Of a stretch of 64,000 bases of DNA, positions 1-7,838 are shown in pieces (position 1 is the stretch's first letter; the number at the start of each line of letters is the position of its first letter). This DNA is from Mesorhizobium amorphae (GTDB lineage Bacteria; Pseudomonadota; Alphaproteobacteria; Rhizobiales; Rhizobiaceae): contig NZ_JHQS01000130.1 of NCBI RefSeq assembly GCF_014843845.1, forward strand, positions 120,352-184,351. The letters run 5' to 3'. Position numbers and translations under genes: made by a program. The notes beneath the pieces were generated by a model. It had not been told where the DNA came from and ran no database searches. It saw only the letters and a list, made by a program, of their open reading frames with translations.

Positions 1-372
1 TCCAACTCGCTTCTTTCGCAATTGCGTAATGCGGTTACAGAAAGAAAGAAAGTCTTCGACATGTCCGGCGGTGAGCAGTTACGCGACTATCTGCCGGTGA
101 CGACCGTTTCAAGGTTTCTTGCTATACTTGCGACGCTGGGGCAAGACATTGGCCCGATCAACATCTGCTCGGGGAAGCCGATTTCGGTTCGCACGTTGGT
201 TGAGACCTGGATTCGGGAATATGGCTGGAAGATAGACCTCAACCTTGGCCACTATCCCTATCCAGACTATGAGCCGCTGGCCTTCTGGGGAAAGACCGAC
301 AAGCTTTCGACTATCATCTCCATAGCCGATGCGGTTCAACCCGCTTCGATGGAAGTATCAAAAGCGCCCTGA
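1..372 (+). CDS. NAD-dependent epimerase/dehydratase, C-terminal part (5' end outside window)
   Basis: The reading frame is open from the first base and stops at 372, so the start lies upstream of the window. About 123 residues are visible. The segment with DYLPV, then NICSG, then a C-terminal block containing YPYPDYEP resembles the substrate-binding end of extended SDR nucleotide-sugar epimerases and dehydratases. The Rossmann nucleotide-binding half is missing from view. It precedes polysaccharide genes on the same strand, so a role in making a surface-sugar precursor is likely but inferred. The exact substrate cannot be told from this fragment. Confidence 0.6.
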   Translation, partial: SNSLLSQLRNAVTERKKVFDMSGGEQLRDYLPVTTVSRFLAILATLGQDIGPINICSGKPISVRTLVETWIREYGWKIDLNLGHYPYPDYEPLAFWGKTDKLSTIISIADAVQPASMEVSKAP

Positions 373-624
373 GCGCAAATGCCTTTGCCGCTGCCTTCTA
401 TGACGGCTGCAGCGGAGCCTGGGCACTGTGGCAGCCCTGCACCCCAGTCTCTTAACCCCACCTCTTTGCGAAAATTCTCTGGCGATGCCCCCAACTCCGC
501 GCTATGCGATAGAGGGCGGCGGGTTGAAGATTTGGCACTCTGATAGGTGGCCGGTGGCGGATGACAGTCGATCTGGCGCCACTTTAGCGCTACTATCTTC
601 GCGCCTGGAGTTCAGTACTGGCCA

Positions 625-2613
625 ATGACCTCATACGTAGAAGCCGTGTCCGGACTTCGGCCGAAGATACGGCGCGCCATCATCATGCTTCAGGACATCG
701 TCATGGTCCTGATCGCGATGGTGCTCAGCCTGGTGCTGTCGCGGTCGAATCTTTCGTTCGATACGTTCTCACCTACGGGCCTGGCATTCTGGGCGAGCAT
801 TGTCGTTCTCAGCCATTTGCTGTTCAGATATTGCGGCCTCTACAACACCGTGTGGCGGTTCGCCTCGACGCCCGACTTCTTCAACATCCTGAAGGGCTGC
901 GCGACCTTGACTGTGCTGCTCTATAGCGCCTCGCTGGCGTTTCGCGCCTTCCAGCCGGTGATCGGCCTCAACGAGCGCCAGTTCATCGTCTTCTTCCTGG
1001 TCTCCTTCACCATCATATCGGCGCCCCGGCTCTACTACCGGTTCCTTCGCGACGGCGCGAGCTGGCGTATCCTCGGCCGCAGCACCAACAACAAGCTGGT
1101 CAAGCAGGCACTGTTCATCGGCAGGCTGAGCGAGGCCGACGTGATCATCCGTTTCACGCGCACGGCGCAGCCGGCCGAGTATGCCATCGCCGGCATCATG
1201 GCCATCGAGAGCGAGGCGCGGCGGGGCACGCGGATCCAGGGCGTTCCGGTGGTGGCGCTCCGCCCGCGCCTTGTCGAAGTGCTGGAGGAATACACCAAGG
1301 GCACCGAGAATCTCGACCTGCTGATTTTCGGCAACGGCGCCGAACGCGAGATCGAGGAGTATTCGGAGCTGGTTCGCGTCGCCCGCCACAGCGGCATTGC
1401 CGTCGTTCAGTTCTCCGGCTTCTCGGAGCTCGGGCAGGGCGGCAAGCTGGTCCTCGACGCGGTCGAGATGGAAACGATCCTGCGCCGCTCGACCGTTCCG
1501 CCCGACATCGAGCGTATCGGCGCTTTCGTCAGCGGCAAGCGCGTCCTGGTGACGGGGGGGGCCGGCTCCATCGGCCGCATCCTGGTCAAGCGCTCGCTGG
1601 AACTCGGCGCCGAGGCCGTTCTGGTCGCCGATATCTCGGAATTCGGCATTTTCCAGCTCGACCAGTCCATCGAGGAAAAGGACCATGATCGGCTGAAGTG
1701 CCGCATCATCGATGTCACCGACCGGCGCCAGATGACGCGCGTCGTCAGCGAATTCAAGCCGGCCATCATCTTCCATGCCGCGGCGCTGAAGCACGTGCCG
1801 CTGCTCGAGGAGAACTGGGAATCGGCCATTCAGACCAACATTTTCGGAACGCTCGCCTGCGCCGAAGTCGCCGCCAAATGCGGGGTGCCGCAGTTCCTGC
1901 TGATTTCGAGCGACAAGGCGGTCGACCCCACCTCGGTGCTCGGCATCACCAAAAGGGCGGCCGAGCAGATCGTCAGTTCCTTGCATGGGACGCATGCCAC
2001 CGGGCTCGGCGGGCGTCGCTCCGGCACCAAATTCATCGCCGTGCGTTTTGGCAACGTGTTTGGCTCCAACGGCTCCGTGGCCACCATCTTCCAGGCGCAG
2101 ATCGAGGCGGGTGGCCCAGTCACCATCACCGACCGGCGCATGACGCGCTATTTCATGACCGTGGCCGAGGCCGTCGACCTTGTCATCATGTCGGCCGCGG
2201 ATTCGGAGCGGCGCGAGGGCAAGGACGACTATGCCATCTATATGCTCGACATGGGCAAGCCCGTGCCGATCCTCGAGGTCGCCGAAACCATGATCCGCAT
2301 GGCCGGCAAGAGCCCCTACACCGACATTCCAATCCGTTTCACCGGCATCAGGCCCGGCGAGAAGCTGCACGAGACGCTTCAGGGCGAGAACGAGGAGGTC
2401 GTCAAGCTCGATATTGCCAAGATTTTCGGCCTGCGGACCGATGTCGTGGAATGGCCCAGGATCCAGGCCGCGCTGACGATGCTGCAGGCGGCAATGCGTG
2501 ACCAGGACAAGGCGGCGGCACTAGAGGTGCTGGCGGCGCTGTATCAGGCGGAAAAACCAATCGGCGGCGCACCCCAGGAAACCAGACCGAAAACAGTCGG
2601 ACAAGTCGGCTAG
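625..2613 (+). CDS. Polysaccharide biosynthesis protein, CapD/FlaA1 (WbpM-type) nucleotide-sugar 4,6-dehydratase
   Basis: A 662-residue membrane enzyme expected to act on a UDP-activated N-acetyl sugar in O-antigen or capsule synthesis. Residues about 15-130 hold roughly four hydrophobic segments. A CoA-binding-like domain follows (about 150-265), then a C-terminal extended SDR domain with the nucleotide-binding motif TGGAGSIG near residue 312. The active-site block SSDKAVDPTSVLGITKR is near residues 427-444. Family members usually have Met (or Tyr) before GxxK, but here the residue is Leu. The length fits WbpM/PglF-type proteins (about 600-665 residues). The ATG at 625 has only a distant GGAG (607-610). 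The next gene follows after about 80 bp, so co-transcription with the downstream glycosyltransferase genes is plausible. Confidence 0.88.
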   Translation: MTSYVEAVSGLRPKIRRAIIMLQDIVMVLIAMVLSLVLSRSNLSFDTFSPTGLAFWASIVVLSHLLFRYCGLYNTVWRFASTPDFFNILKGCATLTVLLYSASLAFRAFQPVIGLNERQFIVFFLVSFTIISAPRLYYRFLRDGASWRILGRSTNNKLVKQALFIGRLSEADVIIRFTRTAQPAEYAIAGIMAIESEARRGTRIQGVPVVALRPRLVEVLEEYTKGTENLDLLIFGNGAEREIEEYSELVRVARHSGIAVVQFSGFSELGQGGKLVLDAVEMETILRRSTVPPDIERIGAFVSGKRVLVTGGAGSIGRILVKRSLELGAEAVLVADISEFGIFQLDQSIEEKDHDRLKCRIIDVTDRRQMTRVVSEFKPAIIFHAAALKHVPLLEENWESAIQTNIFGTLACAEVAAKCGVPQFLLISSDKAVDPTSVLGITKRAAEQIVSSLHGTHATGLGGRRSGTKFIAVRFGNVFGSNGSVATIFQAQIEAGGPVTITDRRMTRYFMTVAEAVDLVIMSAADSERREGKDDYAIYMLDMGKPVPILEVAETMIRMAGKSPYTDIPIRFTGIRPGEKLHETLQGENEEVVKLDIAKIFGLRTDVVEWPRIQAALTMLQAAMRDQDKAAALEVLAALYQAEKPIGGAPQETRPKTVGQVG

Positions 2614-2692
2614 ACTCTGTCGCAGATGGCCGTGATTGGCTATTGAAACCAATCCGATAGCCATTTCGGGCAGTTCAGGTGATTCTAAACCC

Positions 2693-3625
2693 GTGATCAG
2701 ACAAGACCAGCGCGTGGCCGTTCTGTTGGGCACGAAGGACGGCGCGGCCTTCATCGCCGAGCAGCTGGAGTCGCTGCTCGCGCAGTCGCATCCCCACATA
2801 GACCTGTGGGTCTCCGACGACGGTTCCACGGACGGCACGACCGATCTGATCCGCGCGTGGCAGGCCCGCTGGCACAAGGGGCGGCTGACCCTGATGGAAG
2901 GACCGCGCCGGGGCTTTGCCGCCAATTTCCGTTCGATGATCGTCGATCCGCGCATCGATGCCGACTGCTACGCCTTTTGCGACCAGGACGACGTCTGGGA
3001 GCCCGACCGACTGGAAAGCGCGCTGCGCTGGATCGAGACATTGGATGCGGCGACCCCGCTTCTGTTCTGCTCCAGAACCGCGACCATTTCCGAAACCGGA
3101 ACCGCCGAAGGCCATTCGCCGCTGTTCGGGCAGCCGCCATCGTTTCGCAATGCCCTCGTACAGAGCATCGCCGGCGGCAACACGATGATGATCAACCGCA
3201 CCGCGCGTGACCTCCTGGCCAAGGCATCGGCAAGGACGGAGTTCGTCAGCCACGACTGGTGGGCCTACCTGATCGTCACCGCCGCCGGCGGCATTGTCCG
3301 CTACGATCCGCGGCCCCTGGTGCGCTACCGCCAGCACGCGGCAAATCTGGTTGGCGCCAATGTCTCCTGGAAGGCGAGGCTTTCCAGGCTCGCGCGCCTG
3401 TCCAGGGGCGAGTTTGCCGGCTGGACCGACACCAATCTCGGCGGCCTCGCCGTCAACCGCGATATCCTCACCAAGGATGCGGCGGCCTGCCTCGGCCTGT
3501 TCATAAGGGCACGCAGGGGCAATGTCGTTCGCCGCTTGCGCCTGCTGCGCAGGAGCGGCGTCTACCGGCAGACTTTTTTGGGAACGCTTGGGCTTTATCT
3601 CGCTTTCCTCTGGCGCCGGATCTAG
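2693..3625 (+). CDS. Family 2 glycosyltransferase (rhamnosyltransferase-like)
   Basis: A GT-A fold transferase of about 310 residues that should move a sugar from a nucleotide donor to a growing surface polysaccharide. The N-terminal strand leads to SDDGSTD (about residues 41-47). The donor-binding acidic motif CDQDDVW, near residue 97, is typical of the rhamnosyltransferase-like branch. I prefer the GTG at 2693, which has AGGTGA ten bases upstream. An in-frame TTG at 2636 would add 19 residues but has no good ribosome binding site and gives an N-terminus unlike the family. It lies 3 bp before the phosphoglycosyl transferase, so the two are probably translated from one message. The sugar specificity is unknown. 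Confidence 0.85.
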   Translation: MIRQDQRVAVLLGTKDGAAFIAEQLESLLAQSHPHIDLWVSDDGSTDGTTDLIRAWQARWHKGRLTLMEGPRRGFAANFRSMIVDPRIDADCYAFCDQDDVWEPDRLESALRWIETLDAATPLLFCSRTATISETGTAEGHSPLFGQPPSFRNALVQSIAGGNTMMINRTARDLLAKASARTEFVSHDWWAYLIVTAAGGIVRYDPRPLVRYRQHAANLVGANVSWKARLSRLARLSRGEFAGWTDTNLGGLAVNRDILTKDAAACLGLFIRARRGNVVRRLRLLRRSGVYRQTFLGTLGLYLAFLWRRI

Positions 3626-3628
3626 AGC

Positions 3629-4186
3629 ATGAATGCGAACCGCAGGTCCGCGTCAGCGAAGCGAGCCTTCGATCTGGTGATCGCAGCGCTGATGCTGGTG
3701 CTGACGTCGCCCGTCCTGCTGATCGCCATGCTGGCCGTCAAGATGTCTTCGCCAGGGCCGGCGCTGTTTTCCCAGGTCCGGGTTGGGCAGGGCGGTTTGC
3801 CTTTTCGCTGTCACAAGTTGAGAACGATGCATCAGGGAACGCCGTCCTTGCCGACGCACGAGGCGCCGGCCAATTCCGTCACCGCCGTCGGGAAGGTTTT
3901 GCGCGGGACCAAGATCGACGAGTTGCCGCAGCTCTGGAACGTCCTGAAAGGCGAGATGAGCCTCGTCGGGCCGCGCCCATGCCTGCCCACGCAGACGGAA
4001 CTGATCGGGCACCGAAGAGAGTTGGGCGTGCTGCAGGCGCTCCCTGGCATAACCGGCCTCGCCCAGGTCAGGGGGATCGACATGTCAGATCCCAAGCTCT
4101 GCGCCGAAACCGATGCCGAATATCTGAAGACGGCCTCGATCGGCGGCGATCTCGGGATCTTGCTGCGCACGATCTATCGGGGCTGA
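3629..4186 (+). CDS. Sugar transferase, monotopic phosphoglycosyl transferase (ExoY/PglC type)
   Basis: This 185-residue protein should start repeat-unit assembly by transferring a sugar phosphate to undecaprenyl phosphate at the inner membrane. It has the family layout: KRAFD at residues 12-16, one hydrophobic re-entrant helix (about 17-37), SSPGPALFSQ, KLRTM, the catalytic Asp-Glu dyad in KIDELPQLWNV, and SLVGPRP. It is the short catalytic form without the N-terminal multi-helix region of WbaP-like proteins. It starts 3 bp after the GT2 gene and ends 28 bp from a convergent epimerase gene. Confidence 0.9.
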   Translation: MNANRRSASAKRAFDLVIAALMLVLTSPVLLIAMLAVKMSSPGPALFSQVRVGQGGLPFRCHKLRTMHQGTPSLPTHEAPANSVTAVGKVLRGTKIDELPQLWNVLKGEMSLVGPRPCLPTQTELIGHRRELGVLQALPGITGLAQVRGIDMSDPKLCAETDAEYLKTASIGGDLGILLRTIYRG

Positions 4187-4214
4187 TCACCCCAAACACG
4201 GAATGCGGTTTTGA

Positions 4215-5153
4215 TCAGGCTCCGAACTTGCTGCGCCTGGCCATCTCGGCCAACTGTTCGAGCGTGTCGGTTTCCGGCGTCCAGCCTTGCGAAGCAAGCA
4301 GCGACGGATCGCAGATCTGCGTCGCGGTTATGGTCTCCCAGGTGCTGCCCCTGCCCAGCAAGGACGCTGCCGCCCGCATCGGCGCCGCGGGCATGGCAAA
4401 CAGCCGCGCCGGCCGTCCGAAGCCTTGCCGAAAGGCGGTGATGATCTCCGAAATCAGGCTGGGGCGGCGATCGCCGGCGACATAGACGGGGTGGAGCAGC
4501 GTCGACCGGGTCAACAGGTGCAGCACGGCGTGCGCGGCCGCCTCGCAAGATATCAGCGAGCGGATCCCCCTCAGCGCGGCCGCCGGCAGCGGCATGACGG
4601 TGTCGGCCAACCGCATCAGCGTCGACAGGTTTCCCTTAATGCCCTCGCCATGGACGGGCGGCAGGCGCAGCACGGCAGCGTCGGACCGGCCTGCCGACCT
4701 ATAGGCGTCCAGCGTCCTGATCTCGCCTTCGCGCTTCGAACGCCCATAGGCGCATTGCGGGGCAGGGGGTGTTTTCTCGTCGATGGTGCCGCTGAAGCCG
4801 GGACCGGCCACCGCCCGGATCGACGACAGATAAATGAAGCGTCCGCCGGCCCGCTCGGCAGCGGCCCGTGCCAACTGTCCGGTCAGTTCCGCGTTGGCTC
4901 TCAAATAGTCGGCCTCGCTTGCGTCGCGGTCATTATTCAGGGCGGCGCAGTGAACGACATGTGTGACGTCCTGCATGATGGCCAGGAACGCAGCGGCCGG
5001 TGCGTTGGGGTCCGGCAGCGGGACAGCATCGCTCGCCGGCTCGAAGCGTTCGGGATGACGGGAGGCGATCCGCACCTCGAACCCGGCTTCACGGAGCTGC
5101 TGCGCGACCTGGCGCCCGATGAACCCCGTCGCGCCTGTGACCAGCACTCTCAT
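4215..5153 (-). CDS. NAD(P)-dependent epimerase/dehydratase (extended SDR)
   Basis: A 312-residue SDR protein. The N-terminal TGATGFIG (residues 7-14) is the dinucleotide-binding glycine motif, YLSS gives the conserved serine, and YGRSK supplies the catalytic Tyr-xxx-Lys. It resembles UDP-glucose/UDP-GlcNAc 4-epimerase-like proteins found beside phosphoglycosyl transferases, which suggests it makes or reduces the sugar used by the neighbouring transferase. That link is inferred from context. It lies 18 bp after the O-antigen ligase-like gene on the same strand, so the two are likely one operon facing the rightward polysaccharide genes. Confidence 0.82.
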   Translation of the reverse strand: MRVLVTGATGFIGRQVAQQLREAGFEVRIASRHPERFEPASDAVPLPDPNAPAAAFLAIMQDVTHVVHCAALNNDRDASEADYLRANAELTGQLARAAAERAGGRFIYLSSIRAVAGPGFSGTIDEKTPPAPQCAYGRSKREGEIRTLDAYRSAGRSDAAVLRLPPVHGEGIKGNLSTLMRLADTVMPLPAAALRGIRSLISCEAAAHAVLHLLTRSTLLHPVYVAGDRRPSLISEIITAFRQGFGRPARLFAMPAAPMRAAASLLGRGSTWETITATQICDPSLLASQGWTPETDTLEQLAEMARRSKFGA

Positions 5154-5171
5154 GGCCTTGTCCGAAAATTG

Positions 5172-6437
5172 TCAGTCAACTGCCGATGCTACCGGCAATG
5201 GCTGCTGACGCCCCGAGGCAAGATATGTCCCGCCGACCAGGAACACCATCAAGGTCGAATCGAGAATGTCATGGCCGACCAGGATGCCGGTCAGCCCGCC
5301 GATCAGATAGGTGATCACTGTGACGACGAGCATCGTTGCGCCGAAGCGCTCCAGCGGATCGGCGCTGATGCGCAGCACCCTGGCCGCATTTCTGGCGGCA
5401 ACCACGAATATCCCAGCCAGCGCGATGGCCCCCAGAATTCCAGCCTCTACCATGACCGTCAGGAAGCCGTTGTGGAAATGGCTGAAGCCGCGGTCCATGC
5501 CGAACTGGTCCTGGAAACCCTGATGCATGAGGTCACGGCTGGCGGCGATGCCATGTCCGAAAATCGGCATCTCGCGGAATGCGCCAAGGCCGATCTGCCA
5601 AAGCGCCACGCGCAGCCCGAGTGCCGTCGAGTGGTCGCCCTTGCTGTTCAGCGCATCCCAGTCGCTGAACAGGAAATCGGCGCGCTCCAATATGATGGGG
5701 AAGCCGACCGCCGCGATCACCAGCCCGATCCCGGCGGCGATCAGCAGCAGGCGCATGGAATTCTTGCCGGTGAGCTTGCGCCGGTTGATCAGAAGCACGG
5801 CAATGCCGGCGATCAGCATGGCCAGCCAGATGATGCGCGAACCCGAACAGACAATCGCAACGGCGCCGGCCAGCGCCGCTAAGATCAACGGCTTCCACAC
5901 CCTCTCGATGCCCGACAGGGCGCCGGCCAGGCACATCATGACGCTGAGACAGGCGACGGTCGCGAATACGATCGCATTTCCCGCCCCGCCTTCAGCCCTC
6001 ATGCCAAGCCAGTAATATTGCACGATGGCCAAAGCCAGGGCGCCAAAACAGGCCGCCATGCTGGCCAGCACGACAATGCGCACAAGGGTGGCTTTTTCGG
6101 TAATGCTCCAGGTCGAGTAGGAGAGGGGGAAAAACAGCAAGGTTATCAGCGGCAGGAAATAGACCGCGTCAGCCCTGAGCGTGTTGTTGACGATCGAAGC
6201 GAGGATCATCGCGGCGCAATAGGCATAGATCGCCACCGTCATCGCCAGCATCGGCCGGTCGATGTTGAAGCGCCGCCGCTTCACGGCGAGCAGCAGGACG
6301 GACCAAAGGGCGCCGCCACTGAACACGAAGCTGACCACCGATCCCAGAACCGGCGGAGAAAAGAAGCAGACGATGGAGAAGTAGATGTTGATCTGCGAAG
6401 GCGTGAAGTGACGTCTTATGGATGAAAGCCGGTTCAA
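5172..6437 (-). CDS. O-antigen ligase/polymerase family membrane protein (Wzy_C domain)
   Basis: A 421-residue protein with about ten to twelve hydrophobic segments and one large periplasmic loop at roughly residues 265-340. The loop contains GHGIAASRD and the histidine-rich SHFHNGFL, which match the Wzy_C/WaaL family, where such a loop carries catalytic Arg and His residues. Its likely role is joining or polymerising undecaprenyl-linked polysaccharide at the periplasmic face of the inner membrane. The chosen start is a TTG at 6437. The true start could be slightly different, because no strong ribosome binding site is visible. Sequence alone does not separate ligase from polymerase. Confidence 0.8.
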   Translation of the reverse strand: MNRLSSIRRHFTPSQINIYFSIVCFFSPPVLGSVVSFVFSGGALWSVLLLAVKRRRFNIDRPMLAMTVAIYAYCAAMILASIVNNTLRADAVYFLPLITLLFFPLSYSTWSITEKATLVRIVVLASMAACFGALALAIVQYYWLGMRAEGGAGNAIVFATVACLSVMMCLAGALSGIERVWKPLILAALAGAVAIVCSGSRIIWLAMLIAGIAVLLINRRKLTGKNSMRLLLIAAGIGLVIAAVGFPIILERADFLFSDWDALNSKGDHSTALGLRVALWQIGLGAFREMPIFGHGIAASRDLMHQGFQDQFGMDRGFSHFHNGFLTVMVEAGILGAIALAGIFVVAARNAARVLRISADPLERFGATMLVVTVITYLIGGLTGILVGHDILDSTLMVFLVGGTYLASGRQQPLPVASAVD

Positions 6438-6930
6438 TGCTCTGGTTCACAATTGCGGGGGTGGGGGGACGCTGCTTTCTGGTGGCAGCAAACAAGATCA
6501 CCTTCGAAATCCACGCGCCGCAAGGCGGCCGCTGGCCCATCTTCTGCGTCCGGTATAGCGGCTGGGTCCGATCTTCGATAGTGCGGCGAGGCCCGGCTCC
6601 TGATCAAAAATCGCCAGCATGGCCTTTACGCCCCCGTGACATCAGCCTTTCGCTAGGCGGCGTCCTTGCGGCGGCAATAGTTTTTCGCGGCCTTTTAGGC
6701 ACATCGGCCCGTCAGGCAGGAATTTCCGGTTTTTAAGCTTTGCGTGGAAAATTCATTCTCTATCCGCCCGGTGGCGGACCTCTACGGCATTGTTCCCGGC
6801 AATGGCGATCTGCTAGAACGCCGGCACGAAATCATAATGTCCAGACGTGAAGCTTGAACCGGGCTGTTGAAAAACTGTGCCTGATGCGTCGATGCAAGGT
6901 CTGGATGGCACGAGAGAACGCTCACAGTCC
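6438..6930. other. Intergenic region between O-antigen ligase-like gene and cysD
   Basis: This 493-bp stretch separates two divergent genes and must hold both promoters. I see a small hairpin at 6763-6778 (TCCGCC, four-base loop, GGCGGA). I see no convincing -35/-10 pair and no riboswitch. Open frames inside it are short and have no family resemblance. Confidence 0.5.
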
Positions 6931-7836
6931 ATGAATATCGCACTAACGCACCTGCAGCGGCTTGAGGCCGAATCCATCCACATCTTCCGCGAGGTCGCGG
7001 CTGCGTTCAGCAAGCCGGTCATGCTCTATTCGGTGGGCAAGGATTCCTCGGTGCTGATGCATCTGGCAATGAAGGCGTTCTATCCCGCCAAGCCGCCTTT
7101 CCCGTTTCTGCATGTCGACACGACCTGGAAGTTCCGCGAAATGATCACCTTTCGCGATCAGATGGCGCAGAAGCTCGGTTTCGACCTTCTGGTCCATGTC
7201 AACGAAGATGGGGTGCGCGACAACATCAATCCCTTCGATCATGGCTCCAACACCCACACCCATGTGATGAAGACCGTGGCGCTGCGCCAGGCGCTCGACA
7301 AATACGGTTTTGACGCCGCCTTCGGCGGCGCGCGCCGCGACGAGGAGAAGTCGCGCGCCAAGGAGCGCATCTTTTCCTTCCGCAACGCCCAGCACGCCTG
7401 GGATCCGAAGAACCAGCGGCCGGAAATGTGGAAGATATTCAACACCCGCATCGCAGCTGGGGAATCGATCCGCGTGTTTCCGTTGTCGAACTGGACCGAG
7501 CTCGACATCTGGCAGTACATTCTGCAGGAAAACATCCCGATCGTGCCGCTCTACTTCGCCAAGGAGCGTCCGGTCGTCGAGCGCGACGGCATGCTTATTT
7601 TGAAGGACGACGAGCGCATGCAATTGCGACCGGGCGAAACCGTGGAGAACCGGCTTGTGCGCTTCCGCACCCTTGGCTGCTATCCGCTGACCGGCGCCAT
7701 CGAATCCGACGCCGACACACTTGAGGCCATTGTTGGCGAGATGCTGACGGCGCGCACCTCCGAGCGCCAGGGCCGCCTCATCGACCGCGATGAAGCCGGC
7801 TCGATGGAAAAGAAGAAGCGCGAAGGGTATTTCTGA
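6931..7836 (+). CDS. cysD: Sulfate adenylyltransferase subunit 2 (CysD)
   Basis: The catalytic small subunit of ATP sulfurylase, which makes adenosine 5'-phosphosulfate (APS) from ATP and sulfate, driven by the GTPase subunit encoded next. The PP-loop SVGKDSSV is at residues 34-41, followed by HVDTTWKFREM. GGARRDEEKSRAKER is typical of CysD/NodP. The ATG at 6931 gives 301 residues, matching E. coli CysD (302). A GTG at 6877 would add 18 residues with no support. The stop is 2 bp before cysNC, so the two are co-translated. Nodulation-type NodP is nearly identical in motif content, so this could also be called NodP-like. Confidence 0.95.
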   Translation: MNIALTHLQRLEAESIHIFREVAAAFSKPVMLYSVGKDSSVLMHLAMKAFYPAKPPFPFLHVDTTWKFREMITFRDQMAQKLGFDLLVHVNEDGVRDNINPFDHGSNTHTHVMKTVALRQALDKYGFDAAFGGARRDEEKSRAKERIFSFRNAQHAWDPKNQRPEMWKIFNTRIAAGESIRVFPLSNWTELDIWQYILQENIPIVPLYFAKERPVVERDGMLILKDDERMQLRPGETVENRLVRFRTLGCYPLTGAIESDADTLEAIVGEMLTARTSERQGRLIDRDEAGSMEKKKREGYF

Positions 7837-7838
7837 GC

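Noticed and set aside
428..628. Short open frame before the CapD-like gene
   Set aside because: GTG start without a ribosome binding site, no family resemblance, and it overlaps the next gene start.
769..2370. Long open frame on the minus strand inside the CapD-like gene
   Set aside because: It is a GC-driven antisense frame with no recognisable domain; the plus-strand gene has clear motifs throughout.
6422..6736. Open frame of 104 codons between the ligase-like gene and cysD
   Set aside because: It overlaps the 5' end of the ligase-like gene on the other strand and shows no domain.
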